Origin: Deroplatys truncata
Lineage: Eukaryota > Arthropoda > Insecta > Mantodea > Mantidae
Assembly: GCA_030765065.1 (NCBI GenBank)
Contig: CM060978.1
Span: 218,817,498 to 218,881,497, forward strand
Direction: 5' to 3'
DNA length: 64,000 bases
Numbering within the stretch: the first letter of the stretch is position 1; every line of letters starts with the position of its first letter. Below, one piece after another: positions 10,228-18,637 of this stretch. The position numbers and the translations under genes are program-made. The notes under the pieces are model-generated. The model was not told the origin of the DNA. It was given only the letters and a program-made list of their open reading frames with translations, and made no database searches.

Positions 10228-10944
10228 CTATGAATGATCATTTTCTTTTTTGTCGAGCTTAATATATACATCAAAACCATTCCTATATCGTCCCTCATTC
10301 ATGTGAAATTCAGGAACTAACACAACAAAGGGTCTTCCTTCTGTAGAGCTCTCCCAAACGTTCTTACATAGATCTTTAAATTCGTTGTAGGTCATGTCGG
10401 TATTTACATAATCTTCGTAAATGTGCTTTAAGTTTAAATTGTCTTGCCTGAAGAGTATTATCATGTTTGTATTATCGCGAATTAAATGTTTTGGAACTTT
10501 AGCATAGGACTGCGCTAGATATACAGAGTCGACATTTCGATGTCTACCCATACTGTAAAAGGATGCTATCTTTTCCTGCTTTTCAGTGATGACGTCATCA
10601 AATATAAAGATTGAATTTTCTTCGACTTCAGAAGGATGCAAAACATCATCACCGTTGTCGAAGGTGTTCACTTCTATACCTTCGATGTTTCCAAGCACTT
10701 TAATTAGATATTGGTACTTTGGTTGATAGAGAGACTTTGAATAAATATATAAATTTTTAAAACGTAGTCCATTCTCATGGAGTAGCATATTGAGTAATAC
10801 GTTTGTTTTCCCTGCACTGGAGCTCCCTAAAATAAGAGCTCTGACATTAGATGGAAATAACTTGCCATGACGATCACTTCTAAAGTCACTTTCAAAGTCT
10901 AATACCTGAATAGGTAGAGAGCAGTGCTGCTTAACAAGCTCCAT
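10228..10944 (-). CDS. ATP: A32/FtsK-like genome-packaging ATPase
   Basis: 238 residues, intact. Walker A is GSSSAGKT (residues 40-47) and Walker B SIFIFDD (111-117), followed by RHRNVDSVYLAQSY in the sensor position. This is the fold and size of packaging ATPases of Polintons, adintoviruses and the poxvirus A32 group, which would pump genome into the capsid. It is the first gene of the leftward block, with a TATA-like stretch about 40 bp upstream on the minus strand. Confidence 0.93.
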   Translation of the reverse strand: MELVKQHCSLPIQVLDFESDFRSDRHGKLFPSNVRALILGSSSAGKTNVLLNMLLHENGLRFKNLYIYSKSLYQPKYQYLIKVLGNIEGIEVNTFDNGDDVLHPSEVEENSIFIFDDVITEKQEKIASFYSMGRHRNVDSVYLAQSYAKVPKHLIRDNTNMIILFRQDNLNLKHIYEDYVNTDMTYNEFKDLCKNVWESSTEGRPFVVLVPEFHMNEGRYRNGFDVYIKLDKKENDHS

Positions 10945-10978
10945 GTTAACAACTAACTTATAACATGTATGTGCATTG

Positions 10979-11068
10979 TTTATATATATTACCGTTTGTA
11001 AAAGTAGTTAATGATTGACTGCAATGATATAAAAGGGTTAATGCATTCAATTACTCGTTTAGTCTATC
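10979..11068. promoter_or_regulatory. Divergent promoter between ATPase and virion gene blocks
   Basis: On the plus strand TATAAAAGGG begins at 11028, with TTTAGTC about 31 bp on and the first ATG at 11069. On the minus strand an ATATATATAAAC stretch at about 10989-10979 lies ~35-40 bp before the ATPase ATG. Two short divergent promoters in ~120 bp would drive both multi-gene blocks. Confidence 0.6.
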
Positions 11069-11794
11069 ATGAGAGCTAAGAGAGGGAGGTCGTTGCAGTA
11101 AAAGCGCGGCTCTGGAATTATTAATTCTATAATTAATTCGCTCCCCTTTGAAGCTCACTTACCTGGATATAGATATTGCGGGCCTGGTACTAAATTGGAA
11201 AAACGTCTAAAAAGAGGAGACCCCGGAATTAACCAATTAGACACAGCTTGCAAACAGCACGACCTCGCGTACGCTGAGAATAAGGACACCGCTTCAAGAC
11301 AAATAGCGGATAAGATTCTTGCAGAGAAGGCTTGGAAACGTGTGCAGTCATCAGATTCAACTTTTGGTGAAAGGTTAGCTGCAAGGCTAGTAACTGCAAT
11401 CATGAAGGGAAAGGTTGCAGTGGGAGCCGGAAAGAGGAAGAAGAGAGGAGGGTTTTTACCATTGATTCCCATCATTGCTGCTTTAGGCGCTGCAGCAGGT
11501 GGCGCTGCTCAGATAGCCTCTGCAGTCAATAAAAAAAAGGCTGCTGATAGACACTTGGCAGAAGTTGCGAGGCATAACAAGGCGATGGAGACCCGAGGAA
11601 AGGGGCTCAGGAAGGGTAGGTGTAAGAAGAGGAATAAAGGAGGTTTCTTACCTGCAATGCCGCTGATGTCGTCTTTAGCCGCTGCATCTAAAATAGCAAG
11701 GTCTTTGAAAAAAAGAGGATCTAAAGGCGAGGGTTTAAAGAAGAAGGCAAAAAACGGAGGAAGAGGATTGTACATATACCGGAGGAAGCCCTAA
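11069..11794 (+). pseudogene. PLA2-domain / pX-like virion protein with an early stop
   Basis: From the ATG at 11069 the frame meets TAA at 11099-11101 and then stays open in the same frame to 11794. The open part has the phospholipase A2 signature as in parvovirus VP1: the calcium loop YCGPGT and the catalytic ACKQHDLAY. It then has two Gly/Leu/Pro hydrophobic blocks set in Lys/Arg-rich sequence, GGFLPLIPIIAALGAAAGG and GGFLPAMPLMSSL, resembling adenovirus pX (mu). Family members start with a short basic Gly-rich leader, which fits the 11069 ATG, so the TAA is probably a nonsense mutation. No downstream ATG precedes the PLA2 core. Its end overlaps the protease frame. Confidence 0.8.
11749..11755 (+). 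promoter_or_regulatory. Candidate -1 ribosomal frameshift site A_AAA_AAC
   Basis: The heptamer is in the correct phase for the PLA2/pX frame (gcA AAA AAC). A -1 slip here enters the protease frame, which is open from 11725 but has no ATG until 11857. I see no strong downstream hairpin or pseudoknot by eye, so this rests on heptamer phase and gene layout. Confidence 0.4.
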
Positions 11795-12123
11795 GTAACG
11801 TAGCCCTCGAATATTACGCTAAACGTTTAAAAATTCCTTATTTTAGAGGGGTTTATATGATTGACAAACTTCCTTTAAAACCGCACTGCAAAGAGAGACT
11901 TATTACCAATCTCGATACATCGGATAATGAAGGAACACACTGGGTTGCTATAAGGAAAGAAGGTGATGTCGCATACTACTTTGATAGTTTCGGTAATTTG
12001 AAGCCGCCTCCTGAGATTGAGAAATATCTACAAGGCGTTAAAATCTACTATAATACACAGAGATACCAGAATTTCGATTCAGTCATCTGCGGACACTTGT
12101 GCTTGCAATTTCTTTTATCCTAG
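11770..12123 (+). CDS. PRO: Adenain-like cysteine protease
   Basis: Maturation protease of the adenovirus/Polinton type, expected to cleave virion precursors. The triad is visible: His in EGTHWVAIR (codon 11938), Asp in YYFDSFG (11983) and Cys in ICGHLCLQF (12088), with a Gln/Asn-rich YYNTQRYQN stretch before the Cys. The domain clearly begins upstream of the only in-frame ATG (11857): the usual N-terminal helix (EEALSNVALEYYAKRL) is encoded from ~11782. The frame is open back to 11725 without ATG, so translation needs a frameshift from the overlapping pX frame, splicing or a non-AUG start. Ends 19 nt before the minor capsid ATG. Confidence 0.85.
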   Translation, partial: VHIPEEALSNVALEYYAKRLKIPYFRGVYMIDKLPLKPHCKERLITNLDTSDNEGTHWVAIRKEGDVAYYFDSFGNLKPPPEIEKYLQGVKIYYNTQRYQNFDSVICGHLCLQFLLS

Positions 12124-12142
12124 AAGCTGCTTCATCGTCAAG

Positions 12143-12853
12143 ATGAGTTATACAGTTACAGTGAGTGGGTCAGACACTGTTATTTCAACGTATCTAAACC
12201 CTCCTCTACAGCTAGATCCTCCAGGTCATTATGAGATTGCTCTCTTGAATTTTGAGACATTCTATTCAATACCAAATGTCGATGGAAGTAATAATAGATT
12301 TCATTATATTCATAATGGTAAACCTGAAGCCATTGTCATCCCTCATGGAACCTATGAGATTGCCGATATCAATACATTTCTAAAGGATAAACTAGAATTG
12401 AATGATGAAGTCTTCTTCATAAGGCCTAACAATAATACAATGAAGGCTGAAATTAAATGTCCTTATACAATAGACTTTTCTAAGGAAAGATCTATTGGTT
12501 CGCTTCTAGGATTCACAGACACTAAAATAATTCCTGCTGGAGAAGCGATCGAATCTGACGATCTTGTGAATATATTTAAAGTGAGTATCATACGTGTGGA
12601 GTGCAGTATTGCAACAGGCTCTTTCATTGACGGTAAAAGCGGACATTCGCTCTACGAGTTTTTCCCTTCTGTTCCGCCAGGCTATCATATCTCTCAAGAA
12701 CCTTCGAACCCAATATATTTACCGGTCATAGATACAAACTATATAGACCAGATCACTATTCGAGTGGTAGATCAACACGGGAAGGCTATCAACTTCAGGA
12801 ACGAAGTTATCACTACAGGACTCCACATAAGACGTAATGGCAATACATTTTAA
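12143..12853 (+). CDS. Minor capsid (penton-type) protein
   Basis: 236 residues from the ATG at 12143 (MSYTVTVSGSDTV), intact. The family-typical run is present: YEIALLNFETFYSIPNV near the N-terminus, then IPHGTYEIADINTFLKDKL, matching the minor capsid/penton single jelly-roll of Polintons and adintoviruses. Position between protease and major capsid gene is the usual one. An ATG at 12017 in the same frame lies inside the protease gene and lacks family character. Function is inferred from family resemblance. Confidence 0.8.
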   Translation: MSYTVTVSGSDTVISTYLNPPLQLDPPGHYEIALLNFETFYSIPNVDGSNNRFHYIHNGKPEAIVIPHGTYEIADINTFLKDKLELNDEVFFIRPNNNTMKAEIKCPYTIDFSKERSIGSLLGFTDTKIIPAGEAIESDDLVNIFKVSIIRVECSIATGSFIDGKSGHSLYEFFPSVPPGYHISQEPSNPIYLPVIDTNYIDQITIRVVDQHGKAINFRNEVITTGLHIRRNGNTF

Positions 12854-12980
12854 AAGTCACCTCAAATACTATAATAGACGACGTACACAGCGATCGAAGC
12901 ATATTACCTCTCCAACTTCCGAGGAGTTAACACGTGCTAACCGCAAGTTCCTCGAAGAGTTAGGTTACAGGACGCTATAA
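12837..12980 (+). CDS. Small basic protein between the capsid genes
   Basis: 47 residues: MAIHFKSHLKYYNRRRTQRS, then SKHITSPTSEELTRANRKFL and a short tail ending in Leu. It overlaps the last 17 nt of the minor capsid gene, and its stop overlaps the major capsid ATG as TAATG. Basic N-terminal half, acidic/polar helix after. The two tight overlaps and absence of other coding sense here argue that it is real. Function unknown; a DNA- or capsid-cementing role is only a guess. Confidence 0.55.
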   Translation: MAIHFKSHLKYYNRRRTQRSKHITSPTSEELTRANRKFLEELGYRTL

Positions 12981-14190
12981 TGGACATCTTAAACGTGACA
13001 GAAGTTCCAGCCTTTGACGACAAGATCACCAAGGAGGAGGAGCATATTTTTCTTCCATACAACACCTCCGCTCTGGATGTAAACGATGAAATTAGAATAC
13101 CATGCCAAGCTGAAGATTTGTATACGCTACCTAACAAGAGTTATCTCTACATCGAAGGTGCTCTCACCAAGGTAGATGGATCGCCTACTACAGCGAAGCT
13201 CGCTAATAATGCTATAGCCTTCATGTTTGATGAGATACGTCTAGATATGAATGCTACAACTATAGACAGAACAAGGAATCCTGGAATTACTACAACTATA
13301 CGAAATTATGTGACTCTCAACCCTATGGAATCGAATCGTCTGCTGAATGCTGGATGGGCCTATCCTGGTGAAGAAGTTGATATAGTACACGCTACGAATG
13401 GAGCTTTCAATGCTGTAGTCCCTCTCTCGATGCTCCTAGGATTTGCTGATGACCACAAGGAACTTATACTCAACAGTAAGTTTGAATTGATTTCATAAGA
13501 TCCAAAGATTCTAGAAACTGTGTCCTGAGTTCGAATGGAGAGGAAGCTAATGTAAAGTTAACTAGAATCGAATGGAGGATGCCTGTAATTCGCCTTTCCG
13601 ATGCTGAAAGAGTTCACATTCTAAAAATTGTCAAGTCTGATAAACCTCTACACCTTGCCTTTCGATCTATGGATCTTCATACCCAGCCTGCTGTACCCCA
13701 GACAAGATCTTTCACGTGGAATGTAGCAACAACATCTAAGCTCGAGAAACCTCGCTTCATCATAGTGTGTGCTCAGACTGCAAGATTGGGTGATTATAGC
13801 AAGAACAGTTCCGAGTTTGATCACTGTAACATTACTAATATGAGACTATTCCTCAACAGTGAATGCTACCCCTACCATGATTTGAACTTGGACTTTAAAA
13901 ATTCAAAGTTTGCTTCACTATATGAAATGTACTGTAAATTTCAAAGTTCCTATTATGAAAGAGAGAATTATCCTCTCTTGAAGAGAAAGGATTTTCTTCA
14001 CCGTGCACCATTATTCGTAATAGACTGTTCTCACCAACCCGAGGAGGTTATAAATGGAGCTGTGAACATCAGAATCGAGATTCAAGCATCTGTAAATATA
14101 CCAGCCCAGACGTCACTGTACTGTCTGATTCTACACGACAAAGTATTTACCTACAAACCTCTTTCTCACGTGATGCAAGCACTTATATAA
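12980..14190 (+). pseudogene. MCP: Major capsid protein (double jelly-roll type), frameshifted
   Basis: About 400 residues in two frames. The first (12980-13498) has FMFDEIRLDMNATTIDRTRN, NYVTLNPMESNRLLNAGW and VPLSMLLGF, as in Polinton major capsid proteins. The second, open from near 13490 to 14190, carries the C-terminal half (EWRMPVIRLSDAERVHIL, RSFTWNVATTS, LYEMYCKFQSSYYERENYP). Frames swap near 13490 as expected from loss of one base; family similarity continues across, so an intron is unlikely (the only GT..AG option would be ~39 nt). This copy would yield a truncated capsid protein unless the reference has an error. Confidence 0.85.
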
Positions 14191-14252
14191 TTATGCATAC
14201 GTTTGGATGAATGGTTTTTGTAAAGGAATGTACAAGGATACGTTTTATGAAT

Positions 14253-14258
14253 AATAAA
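14253..14258 (+). terminator. Polyadenylation signal of the virion gene block
   Basis: AATAAA 63 bp after the major capsid stop, between it and the convergent gene ending at 14272. Confidence 0.55.
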
Positions 14259-14271
14259 TTGAATTCATATA

Positions 14272-14754
14272 CTAAAACACTCTTTTATTGACTTTAGCAT
14301 ACATTTCAAGCATTTTCCTTCTTCCCCTCCTACTCCCTGAAAAACTAATTGCTCCTGACTTGCAAAAATCATTTAAAATATTCAAATGTCTTTCAATATA
14401 GGGCGATAGCCGTTTTAGGTTCCTTACACCCTCAATGCCTAAAGATATTACATTATTATTTAAACACGTATTTATGAAATGAATTGAACTGTCAAAAAAT
14501 ACAATAATATTGTATGCATAAATTACATTGTCACAATATTCATCACACGCAAACTTTTTTTCTTGGCTTAGGTAATCTTCAATCATTGAAATGTTTTTGG
14601 ATATTATATCCCAGTCTGATTTTGTAATATAAACAATTGATTTATCACTTTCACAATTTATGTAGAGGGATGGAATGTCATAGTATAGTCCAATGTTCAC
14701 GGAATGGGAGGGGGAGATGCTGACGTCATCAAACGCCTGTGATTGATTCTCCAT
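14272..14754 (-). CDS. Unrecognised 160-residue protein
   Basis: ATG at 14754, in a frame different from the last exon of the Cys-rich gene and overlapping its end by 26 nt. The sequence is ordered-looking: YYDIPSLYINCESDKSIVYI, TKSDWDIISKNISMIEDYL, YNIIVFFDSSIHFINTCLNN, and a basic tail GSRRGRRKMLEMYAKV. The strand-turn-strand then Trp-containing helix faintly recalls PC4-like single-strand DNA binding domains, but I do not claim that. It may be the 3' cistron of the leftward transcript, or use another splice form. Confidence 0.5.
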   Translation of the reverse strand: MENQSQAFDDVSISPSHSVNIGLYYDIPSLYINCESDKSIVYITKSDWDIISKNISMIEDYLSQEKKFACDEYCDNVIYAYNIIVFFDSSIHFINTCLNNNVISLGIEGVRNLKRLSPYIERHLNILNDFCKSGAISFSGSRRGRRKMLEMYAKVNKRVF

Positions 14755-15645
14755 GCTCCTCCGGGGTATCTTCAATGAATAAGAAGACCCTAGGACCCTC
14801 GTTGAGTATCCTCCTCTTACAACTCCTCTTCTGCTTTCTCTTCCCAGTCTCGTTCTGCCTCTTCCTCCGCTCCCTCCTCGCACCCCTGCAACATATATTC
14901 AAAACAATGTTAGAAATAGGTTTAGTTAATGATTTCATGCCTTCTGAAAGAGAAAATACAAATATTAGAAAAATCCTCTCCCATTGCCACACAAAAAAAG
15001 TACTATCAAAGCGTGTCATACTCACTTCAAGGGTTTGCGCGTTTCTGCGTGTATCTCGGGCGAGCAATCTGGAATCGTCTGATTTATCCCATCCTGTAGC
15101 ATCGTTGCTTTATCATCATCAGAGGTAGTAGTAATGGCTGGTAGTGGAGCGCCATCCTCATCCATAGGCTGTGTATGGCGCTCTGCGATTGGATATTCCA
15201 CTATATCGACAATACGTCTCTCAGGATCCAGCTCCTCTATTGGCACGGGTACCTTAGGCTCAGTCATTCGCAGTCTGTAATAATTTAATTTTAGGTTAGA
15301 CATAGAGTAGCATTAGAAGCAGTAAATGAAAATGTAATTTAACGTTTCTTCTACTTACTCGAGTTTTCTCCTCCTGCGTTGGTAGACGTCGCAGTTGTCG
15401 TTACATAGGAAGAATGATGTCATGCGTTCATGCTGGGCCGGGTTAGTACAAAGTATAGAATGCATGTATCCCGTGCACGACTCTGTATCACATTCTGTTA
15501 GATGTTTCGAGACGAGGACATCGTCAACTTCCTCGACATCGCTAAGGTCGTCCACATCATCACCCATGCGATTTTCACTGAAAGAATAAAATAATTTCAA
15601 GTTAGTTTTCATTTAACATACGTACAATATATTACCGAGTTATAG

Positions 15646-15685
<40 letters not shown>

Positions 15686-15893
15686 CTTACATGTTCGCTC
15701 CTCGATAAACAGGACAGCTCTCTGTACACACTTCCAGTGTAGTCATCTGATCATGATGCGATGGTTGAGTACACAACACTGAATGCATTAAACCATTGCA
15801 TGTTTCGGTATGGAAGTATACGTAGTGAAAATAATCTTCTCCGCACTCGCTCCAGTAATCATTCATCTCAGATGCACGATTATCACCAGCCAT
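14729..15893 (-). CDS. Spliced Cys-rich protein with duplicated exon
   Basis: Four exons on the minus strand: 15893-15691, 15577-15359, 15274-15026 and 14885-14729. All three introns are phase 2 with GTAAGT or GTGAGT donors and CAG acceptors; total about 275 residues. Exons 1 and 2 each encode a TE(T/S)C.G.MHS(V/I)LCT module followed by H..MT....C...C.VY, so exon 2 (219 nt) looks like a copy of exon 1. Exon 3 is acidic/Pro-rich. Exon 4 is strongly basic (RRERRKRQNETGKRKQKR), nuclear-localisation-like. The Cys/His pattern suggests metal binding; no known family recognised. The start (MAGDN) is chosen over the ATG at 15905 because it follows the promoter-like region more naturally. Confidence 0.65.
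15645..15682. repeat. (TA)n microsatellite in an intron
   Basis: About 18 TA units inside the first intron of the Cys-rich gene (15690-15578), close to its donor. Confidence 0.9.
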
Positions 15894-15903
15894 TTCGATT
15901 ATC

Positions 15904-15955
15904 ACTGAACGAACAATAAATTGATCGCTCTGGCTGCCGACGTTCCTTATATACT
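15904..15955 (-). promoter_or_regulatory. Promoter of the leftward Cys-rich gene
   Basis: On the minus strand TATATAAGG lies at about 15954-15946 and TTCAGTG, an arthropod-type initiator, at 15909-15903, with the ATG at 15893. The TATA-initiator spacing (~48 bp) is longer than usual, so the true start may lie between them. Confidence 0.45.
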
Positions 15956-16325
15956 GATGACTGTGACGTCACGCGGCTGTGGAGGGGGATGAATGCATGT
16001 TGAGACCTGTTATTCGTCTCCAGGCAGAGCCCAGCTGTCTATTTTTTGAATACAATCACCTTTTTTAATAACATTTATAATATTTAACTATAATGTTATC
16101 CGTATTTATTTTACTTTTAATAACATATGTAGTATTCACCAATCAATGAGACGCTTCTGAATTATGAATACTTTATTCGCAATATTTTATTGAAAGAAAT
16201 AAGAACTATGAAACTTAATCATTAATTATCAGGGAAAAAATTGTCTAGACTTGGGTTTTTCCACGGTTTGTGATGGAAATTCTACGAGCTAAAAGGTATT
16301 TACATTGAGTGTCTGGGGGTTTTTC
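15956..16325. other. Gene-free stretch before the right TIR
   Basis: AT-rich, no open frame of note, no repeat recognised. It separates the Cys-rich gene promoter from the inner edge of the right TIR. Confidence 0.6.
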
Positions 16326-17086
16326 AGAGCACTTAGGAAAACAATTACTGGCATTGTTCGCTAATGAGGTGAAAGCGTCTAAAGATGTCAGCTAATAGAG
16401 GTCACCGTTACCATCAGACAGAAGTAGGTTACGGGTTTTTTCATTACATGCCGGGCTCTTGTTCGCTAATGGAGTGAAAGCGTCTAACGGGTCAGCTAAT
16501 GTGTGTCACCGTTACCTCCAGACGGAAGTATGTCGTTGATCGCTAATGTATGTAAACAGATCCGGAATGTAAACTTAAAAGCCTATTAATGTTGTGAAAG
16601 CGTCTAACATGTTCAGCTAATGGACAAGCGCTTTCCCCAGATAGAAGAAGAAGGCTGCAGTGTTTCATTACATGACAGACTGTTACCGTGAGCAGACTAC
16701 TTATACTCACGCTCCAGTCAACAATTCATTAATCAAAAAACTTAATTGCTCGAGGATGCAATCTGCAGACCTTAGTAATCATAAAAAAAATGTTTGACGA
16801 ACATTACCTAATTAATTTGCCGGGGGGCGGCAGGACTCGAGAAAACAATTCCCTCAAGTCAGGACGCCCCAGTAGAACGCATGGGAGAGGGGGTAGGACC
16901 TGTTAGCACAGACACTGTCGGCATTAGGTGAGCACACAAAGCGAGAGGGGGCGGGGCCTAACGACACGAGACCTGGCGGCATGTAAGCCCTCAAAGGGAG
17001 GGGGCGGGGCTTGTCGGCGTAGAACAAAGAACTTTATGGCTTGTCGGCATCTCTCTGTGGGCTCAAACATACATATTATTTCTACT
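16326..17086 (-). repeat. Polinton right terminal inverted repeat
   Basis: 761 bp, inverted partner of 48-807. Ends TTATTTCTACT against the target duplication GACAGG. Carries mirror copies of the three subterminal repeats. Confidence 0.95.
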
Positions 17087-17092
17087 GACAGG
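17087..17092. repeat. Polinton target-site duplication, right
   Basis: GACAGG directly after the right TIR, matching 42-47. The uninterrupted host site would read TGACAGGAAATAGCGG. Confidence 0.95.
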
Positions 17093-17213
17093 AAATAGCG
17101 GCTTGCTACTTCCCTTGACATTTCCAAGGGATGTCATTGTGTCATAATTTCCTGAGGAGTACGTGTTTTTCTGCAGACTCTTAGCTGCACCTTAAACCGC
17201 GTTACGTCACATA

Positions 17214-17525
17214 GAATGTTCTAGAACATTGACGTATCGAGTTATGATTGGCCGCTATATTTCAAACCCAGGGCGGTGGCAGACCATATTTGGTAAATAG
17301 ATGCACTGTATTAGCATGAACCCCTCTAGGGTATTCAACTCTATATAAGCAAGTCCTCAAGCTCTGCTCGGGGGACTTTGTGTTGTAACTTAGCCGGGAC
17401 CACTATGGTACCCGTCGACGGCCGCGGCACGGCCGCTACGGAGGGTTTCATTTGGCACCACTAGCGGCTTGACAAAGTCATGCTGAGTATTGGCTCTCCT
17501 CATCCACGACGAGACGTTTCTCAAG
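17214..17525 (+). promoter_or_regulatory. Heat-shock-type promoter and non-coding first exon of a host gene
   Basis: GAATGTTCTAGAACATT (17214-17230) holds three alternating GAA/TTC units and most of a fourth, the heat-shock element pattern. ATTGG (17247) is an inverted CCAAT box, and TATATAAG (17342) is a TATA box with a start expected near 17373. Downstream GC-rich sequence ends at a good donor, CAAG|GTAAGC (17525/17526). The only ATG in that exon (17404) opens just 19 codons. No coding exon was recognised further on, so the gene may be non-coding, lie beyond, or be disrupted. Confidence 0.5.
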
Positions 17526-18544
17526 GTAAGCATTATAAAATAAATTGTTAATAATAATGTTAGCTAGTACCATCGTCATCCCTGATCCTGTAAACCGTAC
17601 TATCGCACGTAGAAATGTAACCCTTTAGAATATAGTCAGACCGCTCTAGCCAATTATCTCTCCTTTAGCTATTCCCTCCAGTGTCGCAACTTAGCACGTG
17701 ACAATACTTAAGTCACATGATTTATTCCAGTGCAAAACTGTGCCTCTCATAAAAATGGGACGTTTAACATTAATTTCTTCATGGATATGAGCAAAACTAA
17801 TAACCTTGGACAGAGGAAACCAACGTTTCAGATTGTAACCTTACTGTCGTATTTCCCATTAACAGTATTATAAAACTCCTGTGTAAAATGTACAAGATCT
17901 GGAAACGTAAACATTATTTTTATCCTAATCATATAACCTTACACGGAAAATTACGCAGACTTAATTATTTTGAACAGGAAGTTTGTGTTATTCTTAATGT
18001 GAAAAGTAGCAACACATTTTAAAGTTTAACTAGATTTGAAAAACCTAATGCACGGCCGGGATTCTCTCACCTCTAAGCTATCATAGAGCATTTAACCTTC
18101 CTATATGATGCAAGACCCTAGTACCCAGTACACCTACAAGGCGGTCTTCTAATTTTTCTTCAGATGCAACTTGCGATGTTGCAAGTGCTTTTGTATTTTC
18201 GAATTTGTTAACCATTTAATTTGTTTTAATATAAGAATAATGGATGTTTCTGACTAACCATGTGTAGGCTAGTAGGCTAATGTGGTTGGAATATGAAATC
18301 ATACTTGAAAATTATAAATCTCAGAAATGAATAACACGTTTAACATAACAAGCCGCAATTGAGATATGATATCTCGAGTATTTGAGATCACGTTGAGGGT
18401 TCATCGGGACACTTGAATCAGATGAGAGGGCTTGATGCACACACGGGTATCTCACCCCGATAGCTCAAGCGTGAAGACAATGGGCACGGATCGCTCGAGT
18501 CTGGTTATGCTACTGAATATTTCAAGTCTGATTTTCCATTTTGT
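17526..18544. other. No gene seen (possible intron of the promoter above)
   Basis: Low-complexity AT-rich sequence without convincing coding signal or acceptor linked to an open frame. Confidence 0.5.
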
Positions 18545-18625
18545 GCCAGCACAACCGAGCAAGTTGGCTCCATGGTAACATGTGAGGCTCGCATACGGGA
18601 GATCGAGGGTTCGATCATGTCGACA
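18545..18625 (+). repeat. tRNA-derived SINE head
   Basis: AGTTGGCTCCATGGTAACAT matches a Pol III A-box region; GAGATCGAGGGTTCGATCAT carries the B box. Layout is tRNA-like and similar to the fragment near 35.7 kb. It abuts a family A copy. Confidence 0.6.
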
Positions 18626-18637
18626 GCCCACTCTTAC

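Larger units (their letters stand above)
48..17086. mobile_element. Maverick/Polinton element, nearly complete
   Basis: Large self-synthesising DNA transposon of 17,039 bp. Seen directly: long inverted termini beginning AGTAGAAATAATATG and ending with its complement, a 6-bp direct repeat GACAGG on both sides, and inside a type-B DNA polymerase with YMDTDS, a DDE integrase with chromodomain, an A32-like ATPase, an adenain-like protease and two capsid-type genes. Established: a 6-bp target duplication, AG..CT ends and this gene set define Polintons. Broken genes (integrase, major capsid, PLA2-like) suggest this copy cannot move or form particles unaided. Low TIR divergence suggests recent insertion. 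Confidence 0.97.

Noticed and set aside
13475..13513. GTAAGTTTG at 13475 as an intron donor explaining the capsid frame change
   Set aside because: The nearest usable acceptor gives a ~39-nt intron and would remove sequence similar to other capsid proteins; a one-base lesion fits better.
17404..17463. Protein start at 17404 (ATGGTACCCGTCGACG)
   Set aside because: It stops after 19 codons; more likely 5' untranslated sequence.
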